64,000 nt of DNA from Paenarthrobacter sp. DKR-5 (GCF_018531425.1 NZ_JAHBOI010000001.1:248001-312000), one strand, 5' to 3'; counted from the stretch's first letter, positions 8,043 through 17,208 are shown. The notes: generated from the sequence alone by a model not told the origin. A program made the numbers and translations.

Positions 8043-9041
8043 TCAGGCGGGTTTGCGGATGGAGACGATGTCGCCCTCCCGGTACAGCAGCGCCCGCAGC
8101 TCCGCTTCCGCCGAGTCCGGCCGCTTCGGGTCGATCGTCTCCCCCGCCGCGAAATGGTCCAGCAGCCGCGGGTCCACATAGCTCTTGCGCGCGATCGACG
8201 GCGTGTTGCCCAGCACCTCGGCCGCCTCCCGCATCGACTGGCTGATGGCCGCCTTGCGCGCTGACACCTTCTTCTGCGGGCCGCTGCGCGCCAGGCTCGA
8301 TGCCGCTGCCACCGTGCCCCGCAGGGTCCGGAAGTCCTTGGCGGTGAAGTCCCCGCCGGTGCGCTCCTTGACATACTCGTTGATGTCCGCACTGGTCACC
8401 GGGTGCCAGCTGCGGCCTTCCTTGTAGGCGAGGAGCCGGGCGTTGCCCCCGCGGCGTTTGAGCGAGCGCACCAACGGCACGAGGTCCGCGTCCCGGATCA
8501 CCGAATCCCAGGTCTTGCCGCTCTTGGCCGGGAAGCTGAGCTTGAGCACGTCCTTGTGGACCTTCACGTGCGCGCACAGCAGGGTCGCGAGGCCGTGGCT
8601 GCCGTTCTCGTTCGTATACCGCTCGGAGCCGACCCGCAGCGATCCGCTGTCCAGCATCCTGAACGCCGCCGCGAGGACCCTGTCACGGGAGAAACCGTCG
8701 CTGCGCAGGTCCATGGTCACGCGGCGCCGGGCAGCGGGAAGGGACTCGGCCAACTGCAGGGCGCGGTCAAACTTCACCCGGTCCTTCTGCTCCCGCCAGG
8801 TCGGGTGGTAGATGTACTGGCGGCGGCCGACGGCGTCGATCCCGGTGGCCTGGATGTGCCCGTTCTCGTAGGGCGCGATCCAGACGTCGGTCCACGCGGG
8901 CGGAATGCCGATGTGTTCAAGGCGCTCGCGCACCGGCCCCGGCGGCAGCGTGGACCCGTCCAGGTCGTTGTAGCTGAAGCCGGAGCCGGAAGGCACCCGC
9001 CGGTATCCGCGGCCCGAGGCGTTGCTGCGCCGAAGCCTCAC
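8043..9041 (-). CDS. Type IB DNA topoisomerase (poxvirus-like)
   Basis: Protein of 332 residues of the bacterial/poxviral topoisomerase IB group, which nicks one strand through a 3'-phosphotyrosine and relaxes supercoils. Recognisable blocks are GIPPAWTDVWIAP and GHIQATGIDAVGRRQYIYH near residues 46-80, HVKVHKDVLKLSF (~158), KDFRTLRGT with the catalytic Arg/Lys region (~233), and the nucleophile tyrosine in ARKSYVDPRLL at about 288. Length is usual for the group. Start at ATG 9041; the intergenic stretch to the divergent direction is short. It stands alone and has no obvious functional link to its neighbours. Confidence 0.92.
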   Translation of the reverse strand: MRLRRSNASGRGYRRVPSGSGFSYNDLDGSTLPPGPVRERLEHIGIPPAWTDVWIAPYENGHIQATGIDAVGRRQYIYHPTWREQKDRVKFDRALQLAESLPAARRRVTMDLRSDGFSRDRVLAAAFRMLDSGSLRVGSERYTNENGSHGLATLLCAHVKVHKDVLKLSFPAKSGKTWDSVIRDADLVPLVRSLKRRGGNARLLAYKEGRSWHPVTSADINEYVKERTGGDFTAKDFRTLRGTVAAASSLARSGPQKKVSARKAAISQSMREAAEVLGNTPSIARKSYVDPRLLDHFAAGETIDPKRPDSAEAELRALLYREGDIVSIRKPA

Positions 9042-9121
9042 GGAAGGATTCCTTGGTCCTGCTGCATTCCCATAACGGTAAGCCTACTGACTATCACGGG
9101 AATTTGCGCTCCCCCGGAGGA

Positions 9122-10537
9122 TCAGACTTCGACGACGGCGCCCCGGGAAACGGCGACCATGTCCTCGCGCGGGACCACCTTCACTCGTTCGCGCGCCACC
9201 GGACCGGCCGCCGTCGCCGCCGCCCCGAGTTCTTTTTCGTGCGCGTCCAGTTCCAGCCAGCCCTCCCACGAGGTGTACTCGACCCCGCGGGACTCCAGCA
9301 GTTCGACGACGGCGCCCTCCTCGGGTGCGGCGGCCTGCGGCAGTCCCCCACGGTCCGCGAGCAGGTAGGTGACCGTTTCGAGGGCGTCGCCCTTGGTGTG
9401 CCCGATCAGGCCCACGGGCCCCCGCTTGATCCAGCCCGTGGCGTAGATCCCGGGAACCGGAGTGCCTGCGGCATCCAGCACGCGGCCGCCGGCGTTGGGG
9501 ACGACGCCGCGCCGGTGGTCAAACTCGACGTCGGGCAGCGCCGAGCCGAAGTAGCCGACGGCCCGGTAGACGGCCTGCACCGGGTAGTCCAGGAAGTCGC
9601 CGGTGCCGCGGACATTGCCGGTGCCGTCCAGTTCGGTGCGCTCGAAGCGGATGCCGCTGACGCGTCCGTCCTCGCCGAGCACCTCGACGGGGTTGTGCAG
9701 GAAGTGCAGGTGCAGCCGGCGCGAAGCCCCGGTGGGCTCGTCGTCGGCGATCCAGTTGGTGAGGGTGCCCACCATGGTCTTGGTCTGGTTGTTCGACTGG
9801 ATCTGCCGGTCCGACTCCTCATCGAACTCGAAATCCTCCGGATACAGCACAATGTCCACATCCTTCGAATGCGACAACTCCCGCAGCTCCAGCGGCGTGA
9901 ACTTCACCTGCGCCGGACCCCGCCGCCCAAACACATGCACATCCGTCACGGGAGAGCTCTTCAACCCCTGATACACGTTCTCCGGGATCTCCGTCACCAG
10001 CAGGTCATCGGCATGCTTCGACAACACCCGGGCAACATCCAGCGCCACGTTGCCGTTGCCGATCACCGCCACCTCCTTCGCCTCCAGCGGCCACTCCCGC
10101 GGCACATCCGGATGCCCGTCATACCAGGACACGAAATCAGCCGCGCCAAAGGAACCCTCCAGCTCGATCCCGGGGATGTTCAGGTCCGCGTCCTTGATCG
10201 CCCCTGTCGCGAAGATCACGGCGTCGTAGTGGCGGCGCAGATCCCCGAGGGTCAGGTCCGTGCCGTAGTCGACGTTGCCGAAGAAGCGGATGTCGCCGCG
10301 GTCCAGCACCTTGTGCAGCGCGTTCACGATCCCCTTGATCCGCGGGTGGTCCGGCGCCACCCCGTAGCGGATCAGCCCGTACGGCGCCGGATAGCGGTCA
10401 AAGAGGTCGATGCTGACCTTCACGGCGCCGGAAGCGACCTCGTCGCTCTTGGTCAGGAGGTCGGCGGCATAGACGCCGGCGGGACCGGCTCCGATGACGG
10501 CGACCCGCAAGGCGCGGGCGTCGGCAGAATGTGACAC
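9122..10537 (-). CDS. fprA: FprA-type ferredoxin--NADP(+) reductase
   Basis: Flavoprotein of 471 residues resembling mycobacterial FprA and adrenodoxin reductase. The FAD-binding motif VAVIGAGPAGVYAADLL is at the N terminus, FDRYPAPYGLIRYGVAPDH follows, and the NADP site GNGNVALDVARVL lies near 150. It moves electrons from NADPH to ferredoxin. GTG 10537 (MSHSADARALRV) is chosen because GAAAGGA precedes it at a proper distance; 16 further codons exist upstream but have no homology signal. It is the last gene of the sulfur cluster, 53 bp after siroheme synthase, so it most likely supplies reduced ferredoxin to the sulfite reductase encoded at the head of the cluster. Confidence 0.9.
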   Translation of the reverse strand: MSHSADARALRVAVIGAGPAGVYAADLLTKSDEVASGAVKVSIDLFDRYPAPYGLIRYGVAPDHPRIKGIVNALHKVLDRGDIRFFGNVDYGTDLTLGDLRRHYDAVIFATGAIKDADLNIPGIELEGSFGAADFVSWYDGHPDVPREWPLEAKEVAVIGNGNVALDVARVLSKHADDLLVTEIPENVYQGLKSSPVTDVHVFGRRGPAQVKFTPLELRELSHSKDVDIVLYPEDFEFDEESDRQIQSNNQTKTMVGTLTNWIADDEPTGASRRLHLHFLHNPVEVLGEDGRVSGIRFERTELDGTGNVRGTGDFLDYPVQAVYRAVGYFGSALPDVEFDHRRGVVPNAGGRVLDAAGTPVPGIYATGWIKRGPVGLIGHTKGDALETVTYLLADRGGLPQAAAPEEGAVVELLESRGVEYTSWEGWLELDAHEKELGAAATAAGPVARERVKVVPREDMVAVSRGAVVEV

Positions 10538-10590
10538 GGCTGTGTTCCTTTCAAGGGTGTTCAAGTGCAGGTAGTGCTTGCTCACATGAG

Positions 10591-11781
10591 CTATTCGTAG
10601 TGCGGACTGAGCCGGACGACGTCGCCGACCACAATCACCGCAGGGGATTTCACGCCCACGGCCTCGGCTTTGGCGGCAATGGTGACCAGCGTTCCGGTGG
10701 TGACCCGCTGCCCCGGGCCGTAGCCGTCTTCGACGATACCGACCGGGCAGTCGGCGGGGCGACCGGCGGCCAGCAGCGCCGCGGCGGTGTCCCTGAGCCG
10801 GGAGACTCCCATCAGCAGGACCACCGTGTGGTCGGTCCCGGGCGGGACGGTGCCGATCTCCTCATGGCCGGTCAGCACGCTGAAACTCTTGGCGACTCCG
10901 CGGTGGGTGACGGGAATGCCTGCCGCGGCCGGGACGGAGACCGCTGAGGTCACGCCCGGCACGATCTCGACTGGCACCCCATGCGCCCGGCAGTGATCTG
11001 CTTCCTCGCCGCCGCGGCCGAGCACGTAGGGGTCGCCGCCCTTGAGCCGGACCACCCGGTTGCCGAGCAGGGCCTGCTCGACCAGGATCCGGTTGATCTC
11101 GTGCTGGGGCACCGGATGATGGCCGGGTGTCTTGCCGACCTCGATGATCTGCACCTCCGGCGCCAGCTCGTCGAGCAGGCCGCGCGGACCGAGCCGGTCG
11201 GCGACGACGACGTCCGCCTGGGCAAGCAGGCGGCGGCCGCGGGTGGTGATCAGTCCGGCGTCACCCGGCCCGCCGCCCACCAAGGCCACCGACCCGGGCT
11301 GGCCCGAACGGCGGTGCCGCCGGAGCGGAAGCTCACCGGAGTCCAGCTGGCTGGCGACGGCGTTGCGGATCGCGACCGCGCGGCGCGGGTCTCCTCCGGC
11401 GTTGACCGAAATCTGCACGCCGTCCGCCTCCGCAACGGCCGGGGTCCACACGCGCGAATTGCGGGAGTCCCCGCCCTTGGCGCACCAGACCCGGGCGGCA
11501 TCGGCGTCGGCCGCAACCCGGGCGTCCACCTGCGGGCTGCCGGTCGCCGAGAAAGCAAGCCAGGCGTCCTCGAGGTCTCCGGCCGCGTAGTCGCGCACCA
11601 GCCAGGTGAGGCGCGCCGCCGCAGCAGCGTCCGCGATGTCTTCGCAGGCGAACGGTGCGACGACGACGACCTCGGCACCTGCCGCGAGCAGGGCGGCCAC
11701 GCGCCGGGCGGCGACCGGTCCCCCGCCGACCACGACGGCGCGGCGGCCTTGAATGTTCAGGCCCAGGGGCAGCAGATTCAC
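10591..11781 (-). CDS. cobA: Siroheme synthase: precorrin-2 dehydrogenase / uroporphyrinogen-III C-methyltransferase
   Basis: Protein of 396 residues with two modules. Residues 1-150 are a Met8/CysG-N Rossmann domain (LNIQGRRAVVVGGGPVAARR) oxidising precorrin-2; residues 160-396 are a SAM-dependent uroporphyrinogen-III methyltransferase with VALVGGGPGDAGLIT, the P-loop-like RLKGGDPYVLGRGGEE and VTHRGVA. Together they make the siroheme precursor for sulfite reductase. GTG 11781 is supported by AGGAGGT just upstream and by a GTGA overlap with the permease stop. E. coli CysG also contains a chelatase function; here a separate sirohydrochlorin chelatase is encoded at 19976-20677. The methyltransferase could also serve cobalamin synthesis, but no cob genes are in the window. 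Confidence 0.9.
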   Translation of the reverse strand: MNLLPLGLNIQGRRAVVVGGGPVAARRVAALLAAGAEVVVVAPFACEDIADAAAAARLTWLVRDYAAGDLEDAWLAFSATGSPQVDARVAADADAARVWCAKGGDSRNSRVWTPAVAEADGVQISVNAGGDPRRAVAIRNAVASQLDSGELPLRRHRRSGQPGSVALVGGGPGDAGLITTRGRRLLAQADVVVADRLGPRGLLDELAPEVQIIEVGKTPGHHPVPQHEINRILVEQALLGNRVVRLKGGDPYVLGRGGEEADHCRAHGVPVEIVPGVTSAVSVPAAAGIPVTHRGVAKSFSVLTGHEEIGTVPPGTDHTVVLLMGVSRLRDTAAALLAAGRPADCPVGIVEDGYGPGQRVTTGTLVTIAAKAEAVGVKSPAVIVVGDVVRLSPHYE

Positions 11782-12785
11782 CGGGTACCTCCTGCCAGCA
11801 GGCCGCGGCCGGCGAGCAGCCGCCGCTCGACCGGGCCGAAAACGAGCAGTTCCACAAGGATGCCGACGGCGAGGATCAGCAGGATCGCCGACATGACGAT
11901 GCCCATGTCCGCCAGTTCGCGGCCCTGCTGCAGCAGGGAACCGAGACCGAAGCCGAGCGATCCTCCCATCGCGATGATTTCCGCGGCCATCAGCGAGCGC
12001 CAGGAGAAGGCCCAGCCCTGCTTGAGGCCCGCGACATAGCCGGGAAGCGCGGCCGGCAGCACGATCCGGGTGGCCTGCTCCCAGCGGCTGGCGCCCAGGA
12101 CCAGCCCCACGCGCCGGTACTGCGGCGGGATCTGGTCCACGCCGGCCACCAGGCCGTTCACAATCGACGGGATCGCGCCCATGAGCACGACGAAGTACAC
12201 GGTCGCGTCGGTGAGGCCGAACCAGATGATGGCGGCGGGAACCCACGCGACCGAGGGCAGCACCTGAAGGCCGGAAATCAGCGGCCCGACGGCGGTGCGG
12301 ACCGCCTTGACCTGGGCCAGCAGCAGCCCCACGGGGGTGCCGACGACGGCGGCGACGAGGAAGCCGAGCACGCCCCGCTGCAGGCTCGTCCACACGGCGG
12401 TCTGCACGGTCGCGTCGGCCCACAGTCCGCCCAAGGAAGCGAGGACATCCAGCGGGCCGGGCACCAGGTCCGCCCGCTTATGCCCCAGCGCCACATAGAA
12501 CTGCCAAACAGCCAGCAGCACCACAACCATCAGCAGCGGCGGCACCGCCCGCCCCGCCAGCGCACGCAGGCCGGAACGGTGGGCTGAGGTGCTGGACTGG
12601 AGCGAATCCAATCCAGCTTCCAGCGAGCGTAAATCGGTGTCACTCGCCGTCGAAGCGGCGCCCGGGAAAGGCGGCTTTATTATTCCAAGGCCGTCCGCGG
12701 CCGCAGGAATATCGTTGCCGCCGGCCGGGCCCCGCGCAGCGGCACCGGGTTCAGCCGCGGTTGAAAGATTGGGTTTACGCTGCAT
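11778..12785 (-). CDS. ABC transporter permease, sulfonate/taurine/nitrate type
   Basis: Membrane subunit of 335 residues of an SsuC/TauC-like importer. The first membrane helix begins near residue 85 (PPLLMVVVLLAVWQF), and the cytoplasmic coupling loop with EQATRIVLPAALPGYVAGLK lies near 240. It ends with a GTGA overlap into siroheme synthase and starts 11 bp inside the ATPase gene. About 80 N-terminal residues precede the membrane domain, whereas family members usually start within 20-40 residues of the first helix. This extension is low-complexity and contains a locally AT-richer palindrome (12670-12722). Substrate is uncertain: aliphatic sulfonates, taurine or sulfate itself would all fit the sulfur cluster. 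Confidence 0.88.
   Translation of the reverse strand: MQRKPNLSTAAEPGAAARGPAGGNDIPAAADGLGIIKPPFPGAASTASDTDLRSLEAGLDSLQSSTSAHRSGLRALAGRAVPPLLMVVVLLAVWQFYVALGHKRADLVPGPLDVLASLGGLWADATVQTAVWTSLQRGVLGFLVAAVVGTPVGLLLAQVKAVRTAVGPLISGLQVLPSVAWVPAAIIWFGLTDATVYFVVLMGAIPSIVNGLVAGVDQIPPQYRRVGLVLGASRWEQATRIVLPAALPGYVAGLKQGWAFSWRSLMAAEIIAMGGSLGFGLGSLLQQGRELADMGIVMSAILLILAVGILVELLVFGPVERRLLAGRGLLAGGTR
12670..12722. repeat. Palindromic insert in the permease N-terminal extension
   Basis: Nested complementary blocks run inward from both ends: GGCGGC with GCCGCC, TATTCC with GGAATA, and GGCC with GGCC, separated by short unpaired bases. The TTTATTATT stretch is unusual in this GC-rich neighbourhood. It is translated in frame as part of the extra N-terminal region of the permease. 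I found no second copy by eye. Confidence 0.5.
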
Positions 12786-13542
12786 GGCGCCGGATCTCCT
12801 CGCGCAGATGTTCCGTGATCTCGGCCGCCAGGTTCGCGACCTCGGGTGACTCGATGCGGCGCGGCCCGTCCACCACAACGGGCCACTCCGCCGCCACCCG
12901 CCCGGGACGGGAACTCAGCAGCACCACACGCTGCCCGAGCCTGACCGCTTCGCGCACGTTGTGGGTGATGAAGATGATGGTGCGGCCGGTTTCGCGCCAC
13001 ACCCGCTCGAGCTCATCGTGCAGCAGGTCGCGGGTAATGGCGTCCAACGCGGCGAACGGCTCATCCATCAGGAGTACCTCCTTGTCCTGGGCGAGGGCCC
13101 GCGCCAGCGCCACCCGCTGGCGCATGCCGCCGGACAGTTCGTGCGGGCGCTTCTCCGCGGCCTCGGCCAGGTGCACGAGGTCGAGCAGCTCCAGGGCCTT
13201 GGCGCGGCGCCGGGGACGGGCGACGCCACGGAGTTCCAGCGCGAGTTCCACATTGCCCCGGGCGCTCAACCACGGGAACAGGGCCGCGTCCTGGAACATC
13301 AGGGCGCTGCCGTCCGCGGGAACCGTCAGGAACCCGGCCGACGGCGCTTCCAGGCCCGCAATGATGTTCAGCAGCGTGGACTTGCCGCACCCGGAGGCAC
13401 CCAGCACGCTCACGAACTCGCCTCTGGCGACCTTGAGGTTCAGGTCCTCGAGCACCACCGGTGCATCGTCCGCGAAGCGCTTGCCCAGGTGCTCGATCTC
13501 GACCGAGTACCGCACGGCGGGAAGGCCTGTCTGTGTATCCAT
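12775..13542 (-). CDS. ABC transporter ATP-binding protein, sulfonate/taurine type
   Basis: ATPase of 255 residues of the SsuB/TauB group. Walker A is GASGCGKST (48-56), the signature is LSGGMRQR (~136), Walker B is VLLMDEP (~154) with the following FAALDAITR D-loop, and the H-loop is FITHNVREA. The short spacing between Walker A and signature and the NV(R)EA tail are typical of the nitrate/sulfonate/taurine family. Its stop lies 11 bp inside the permease gene, and its ATG lies 2 bp after the binding-protein stop. It powers uptake by the adjacent permease. Confidence 0.92.
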   Translation of the reverse strand: MDTQTGLPAVRYSVEIEHLGKRFADDAPVVLEDLNLKVARGEFVSVLGASGCGKSTLLNIIAGLEAPSAGFLTVPADGSALMFQDAALFPWLSARGNVELALELRGVARPRRRAKALELLDLVHLAEAAEKRPHELSGGMRQRVALARALAQDKEVLLMDEPFAALDAITRDLLHDELERVWRETGRTIIFITHNVREAVRLGQRVVLLSSRPGRVAAEWPVVVDGPRRIESPEVANLAAEITEHLREEIRRHAA

Positions 13543-13544
13543 GA

Positions 13545-14711
13545 TCAGTCCTTACCGAGGCCGGAGGCGCTGACAGCGCTTTTCCCGGCGTCCTCAAGCA
13601 CGGCGTTCAGGCTGGCCAGATCGAAGATGCCGGCCAGGTCAGCCTGCTGGGTGAGTCCCGCATCAACGCCGTCCTGGAGCAGCTTCTTCCAGGAACCGGC
13701 GAGCGGGTCGGAGGTGAAGGTGAGGTTTTTCAGGGCGCGGCGCAGCACATCCCCGGGCAGCGGCGTGCCGGCCGCCTTCTCGAGGGCGGCGTTGATCACC
13801 GAAGTTTCCTTTGCGACGTCGGCAGCGTTGTCGGTGAGCCAGGAAACGGCGGCCACATGGCCCTTCAAGAGCGCCTTGACCGTGTCGGGGTACTTGGCCA
13901 GGAAGTCTTTGTTGACGATCAGGATCGTCGTCGTGAACTGGCCCTTGTCCCACAGGCTCTTCTCATCGACAAGCACCTTGGCCCCGGCCTGGAGCACCAG
14001 CCGCGAGGCCCACGGCTCGGGCAGCCAGGCGCCGTCGAGCTTGCCGTCCTGGAAGAGCTTGAGCGTCTGGGCGTTCCCGGTCGGGTTGACCGTCACGTCC
14101 CCGCCGCCGGTGGTGGCAGCCTTCAGACCCTGTTTGGCCAGCCAGCTGCGCAGCGCGACGTCCTGGGTTCCGCCGAGCTGCGGGCTCGCGAGAACCTTTC
14201 CCTTGAGGTCCGCTGCAGTGTTGATGCCCGGTTTGACCACCAGCTGTGCACCGCCGGAGGCCGCCCCGGCGATCACCCGGATCGAGTTGCCCTTGCTTTT
14301 CACGAACGAGTTGATGGCCGGGTTCGGCCCGAGATAGGCGGCATCGATCGCACCCGCGTTGAGGGCCTCCACTGCCGCCGGGCCGGCGTTGAACACCTGG
14401 GTGCTCAGTCTGGTGCTGCCAAGTTCTTTGGCGAAGAGGCCCTGCTGCAGCCCGACCAGGGCGGGAGCGTGCGTCACGTTCCCGAAGTAACCCAGGCGCA
14501 GCTCGGGTGCCGCACCTGCCGGGGCGGCCGCCTGTGCTTCGGAGCCGTGGCTGGCGGAGTTGAGCGCTACGGCACCTCCGCCGATGAGTGCCCCGGCGAC
14601 AGCGACGGCAGCGCCGGCAATGAACGCGCGCCGCCGCGGGAACGCGGGGCTGCCGACGGGGGCGTGAATGGTCTTGCGTCCCGGCTGGGCGGGAGGAATG
14701 TGGTCTGGCAC
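13545..14711 (-). CDS. ABC substrate-binding protein, aliphatic sulfonate type, Tat signal
   Basis: Periplasmic-type binding protein of 388 residues, SsuA/TauA-like. The N terminus has a twin-arginine type signal with PRRRAFIAG at residues 25-33 followed by an Ala/Val/Gly-rich core, so export by Tat is likely. The mature part starts near ELRLGYFGNVTHAPALVG and contains PEPWASRLVLQAG, as in SsuA proteins. GTG 14711 is chosen, with AAGGA 8 bases upstream. A 115-bp gap separates it from cysN, enough for a separate promoter or an internal processing site. No sulfonate monooxygenase (SsuD/TauD) is in the window, so the ligand cannot be fixed; the position inside a sulfate-activation cluster makes a sulfur compound likely. 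Confidence 0.88.
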   Translation of the reverse strand: MPDHIPPAQPGRKTIHAPVGSPAFPRRRAFIAGAAVAVAGALIGGGAVALNSASHGSEAQAAAPAGAAPELRLGYFGNVTHAPALVGLQQGLFAKELGSTRLSTQVFNAGPAAVEALNAGAIDAAYLGPNPAINSFVKSKGNSIRVIAGAASGGAQLVVKPGINTAADLKGKVLASPQLGGTQDVALRSWLAKQGLKAATTGGGDVTVNPTGNAQTLKLFQDGKLDGAWLPEPWASRLVLQAGAKVLVDEKSLWDKGQFTTTILIVNKDFLAKYPDTVKALLKGHVAAVSWLTDNAADVAKETSVINAALEKAAGTPLPGDVLRRALKNLTFTSDPLAGSWKKLLQDGVDAGLTQQADLAGIFDLASLNAVLEDAGKSAVSASGLGKD

Positions 14712-14826
14712 GATGAGCGTCCTTGTCAGTGCGTCGGAAGGTGGCGGGTATGACGCGCGGGCGTCAGGACCGCCGACATCGCCGCTGCTGCGGGGCCTCT
14801 GTCCACGTCATGGGAACCATGCCTCG

Positions 14827-16176
14827 TCAGCGCACCAGACCGGCCGCGAGGGTGTTCCCGTCGGCCGCGTCGACCACCAGGAAGGCACCGGTGCGGCGGT
14901 GCGAGGCGTAGGCCTCGGCGGGCAGCTCCGCGGCCAGGCGGATCTCGACGTCGCCAATATCGTTCAGCTCCAGGCCGGGCGCGGCCTGCAGCGTGAAGCT
15001 GTCCAGGTCCAGCTTGCCCGTGACGGAACGCACGAGGCCTTGCACGGTCCGGGTGCCGTGCTTGATCAGCACCTTGGCGCCCTCACGCAACGGCTTCGGC
15101 GAGAGCCAGCACAGGGACGCGGCCAGGTCCCGGGTGGGCTCGCCGGCAGTGCCCGCCGCCGCGATGAGGTCGCCGCGGGCGATGTCGATCTCGTCAGCAA
15201 GCCGCAGCGCAACCGACTGCGGCGCGAAGGCCTCGTGCAGCTGGGTGCCGGCGAAGTCGATGCCGGTGACCGTCGTCGAGCGGCCCGACGGCAGCACGAC
15301 GACCTCGTCCCCCACCCTGACGGTTCCTGAAGCGAGCTGGCCGGCGTAGGCCCGGTAGTCGCGGAACGCGCCGGCGTCGACGCCCGGAGCGAGCGCGCCC
15401 TGCGGCCGCAGCACCAGCTGGACCGGCAGCCGGAACGGTTCAAGGCCCGTTTCGATCTCGTCGGTAGCGGGCAGGGTTTCGAGGACCTCGAGCAGCGCCG
15501 GGCCGTAGTACCACGGGGTGCGCGCGGAGCGGTCCACCACATTGTCGCCGTCGAGGGCGGACACGGGCACGACCGTGACGTCCCCGACCCCAAGTTCCAA
15601 GGCGGCCCGCAGCACGTCGGTTTCCACCGCGCGGAAGACGTCCTCGCTGAAGCCGACCAGGTCGATCTTGTTCACGGCGACGACGACGTGCGGCACGCGC
15701 AGCAGGTGCGCCACCGAGAGGTGCCGCCGGGTCTGCTCGAGCACACCCTTGCGGGCGTCGATCAGCAGCACGACCGCGTCCGCGGTGGAGGCACCGGTGA
15801 CGGTGTTCTTCGTGTACTGCACGTGGCCGGGGCAGTCCGCCAGGATGAAGGACCGGCGGTCGGTGGCGAAGTAGCGGTAGGCGACGTCAATGGTGATGCC
15901 CTGCTCCCGCTCGGCGCGAAGACCGTCCGTCAAAAGCGCGAGGTCGATTTTCGTCGTTCCGTCGGAGGCGCCGCCGAAGCCGCGTTCCTGCGAGGTGCGG
16001 GTGACGGCGTCGAGCTGGTCGGCAAGGATGGCCTTGGAGTCGTGCAGCAGGCGGCCGACCAGGGTGGATTTGCCGTCGTCGACGGATCCGGCGGTGGCGA
16101 AGCGGAACAGGGTTCCCTCCTCGAGGAGGGGAACGGCCTGGACGGCCGGGGTTGCGGGGGCTGTGGTCGTTGTCAT
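14827..16176 (-). CDS. cysN: Sulfate adenylyltransferase subunit 1 (GTPase)
   Basis: Translation-factor-like GTPase of 449 residues that, with CysD, activates sulfate to APS. G1 is GSVDDGKST (30-38), G3 is DCPGHVQYTKN (~114), G4 is NKIDLV (~168), and EF-Tu-like beta-barrel domains follow. There is no APS kinase (CysC) extension, as expected for a protein of this length. The ATG follows the cysD stop directly (TAA then ATG), so the pair is tightly coupled. The product APS feeds the APS reductase encoded two genes upstream. Confidence 0.95.
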   Translation of the reverse strand: MTTTTAPATPAVQAVPLLEEGTLFRFATAGSVDDGKSTLVGRLLHDSKAILADQLDAVTRTSQERGFGGASDGTTKIDLALLTDGLRAEREQGITIDVAYRYFATDRRSFILADCPGHVQYTKNTVTGASTADAVVLLIDARKGVLEQTRRHLSVAHLLRVPHVVVAVNKIDLVGFSEDVFRAVETDVLRAALELGVGDVTVVPVSALDGDNVVDRSARTPWYYGPALLEVLETLPATDEIETGLEPFRLPVQLVLRPQGALAPGVDAGAFRDYRAYAGQLASGTVRVGDEVVVLPSGRSTTVTGIDFAGTQLHEAFAPQSVALRLADEIDIARGDLIAAAGTAGEPTRDLAASLCWLSPKPLREGAKVLIKHGTRTVQGLVRSVTGKLDLDSFTLQAAPGLELNDIGDVEIRLAAELPAEAYASHRRTGAFLVVDAADGNTLAAGLVR

Positions 16177-17208
16177 TTAGAAGTAGCCGTCTTTCTTTCG
16201 GTCTTCCATGGCAGCTTCGGAAATCCGGTCATCGGCCCGGGTGGCGCCGCGTTCGGTCAGCGTGGAGGCGGCAACTTCCCGGACGACGTCCTGGACCGTT
16301 GCTGCGTCGGAGAGGACCGCCCCGGTGCAGGACATGTCCCCCACGGTGCGGTAGCGGACGGTCCTGACGGTCACGCGCTCGGTGTCCCGCGGCTGCGAGT
16401 GCTCCCCGATGGCCCGCCACATGCCGTCGCGCTGGAAGACTTCGCGTTGGTGGGCATAGTAGATGCCGGGCAGCTCGATTCGCTCGCGTTCGATGTAGCG
16501 CCAGATATCCAGCTCGGTCCAGTTGCTGATCGGGAAGGCGCGCACGTGCTGGCCAACGGTATGGCGGCCGTTGTAGAGGTTCCACAGCTCCGGGCGCTGG
16601 TTGCGGGGGTCCCACTGGCCGAACTCGTCGCGCAGGGACAGGATGCGTTCCTTGGCGCGCGCCTTGTCCTCGTCCCGCCGGCCTCCGCCGAACACGGCGT
16701 CAAACCTGTTGTCCGCGATGGCGTCCAGCAGCGGCAGGGTCTGCAGCGGGTTCCGGGTGCCGTCGGCCCGCTCGTGCAGGCGGCCGTCGTCGAGGTAGTC
16801 CTGGACGCTGGCGACGACGAGGCGCACACCGAGGCGTTCCACGGTGCGGTCCCGGAAGGCGAGGACCTCCGGGAAATTGTGCCCGGTGTCCACGTGCAGC
16901 ACAGGGAACGGGACCTTGCCCGGCCAGAAGGCCTTGGTGGCCAGGTGCAGCATCACGACGGAGTCCTTGCCGCCGGAGAAGAGCAACGCAGGGCGCTCGA
17001 ACTCGGCGGCTACCTCGCGGATGATATGGATGGCTTCGGATTCAAGGGTGTCCAGCTGGGCAAGGCGCTGCGTTGCGCCTTGCCGGCGCTCCGCTACCTC
17101 CTCACGGCGCTTAGACACGCCCGAAAAAAGCGCTCGGGCGCGATGCGCGCCTTCCGAGGAGGCAGCTTCGCGCGCAGTCTGCGCTTCCGCTTGTGCTTCG
17201 GTGCTCAT
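16177..17208 (-). CDS. cysD: Sulfate adenylyltransferase subunit 2, with N-terminal extension
   Basis: ATP pyrophosphatase of 343 residues. The PP-loop LLFSGGKDSVV is at about 76-86, and HVDTGHNFPEVLAFRD, GGGRRDEDKARAKER and the C-terminal DGYF are typical. Family members are usually close to 300-310 residues and begin near LDTLESEAIHIIREV; here about 50 extra residues precede that block. The ATG at 17208 overlaps the cysH stop (ATGA), and no in-frame start sits closer to the conserved block, so the extension is probably translated. Residues 20-36 are encoded by one copy of a 50-bp palindromic repeat whose other copy is in cysH. With CysN it forms ATP sulfurylase. Confidence 0.93.
   Translation of the reverse strand: MSTEAQAEAQTAREAASSEGAHRARALFSGVSKRREEVAERRQGATQRLAQLDTLESEAIHIIREVAAEFERPALLFSGGKDSVVMLHLATKAFWPGKVPFPVLHVDTGHNFPEVLAFRDRTVERLGVRLVVASVQDYLDDGRLHERADGTRNPLQTLPLLDAIADNRFDAVFGGGRRDEDKARAKERILSLRDEFGQWDPRNQRPELWNLYNGRHTVGQHVRAFPISNWTELDIWRYIERERIELPGIYYAHQREVFQRDGMWRAIGEHSQPRDTERVTVRTVRYRTVGDMSCTGAVLSDAATVQDVVREVAASTLTERGATRADDRISEAAMEDRKKDGYF
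17102..17151 (-). repeat. 50-bp hairpin repeat family 2, copy in cysD
   Basis: Matches 46 of 50 bases of the copy at 17953-18002, in inverted orientation. Read on the minus strand, it has an outer stem GGCGC with GCGCC and an inner 7-bp stem CGCCCGA with TCGGGCG around a T-rich loop. Of the four differences between copies, two are a paired C/G to G/C swap in the inner stem (17138 and 17120 here), so the hairpin is preserved. It is translated as residues 20-36 of CysD. Confidence 0.8.
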
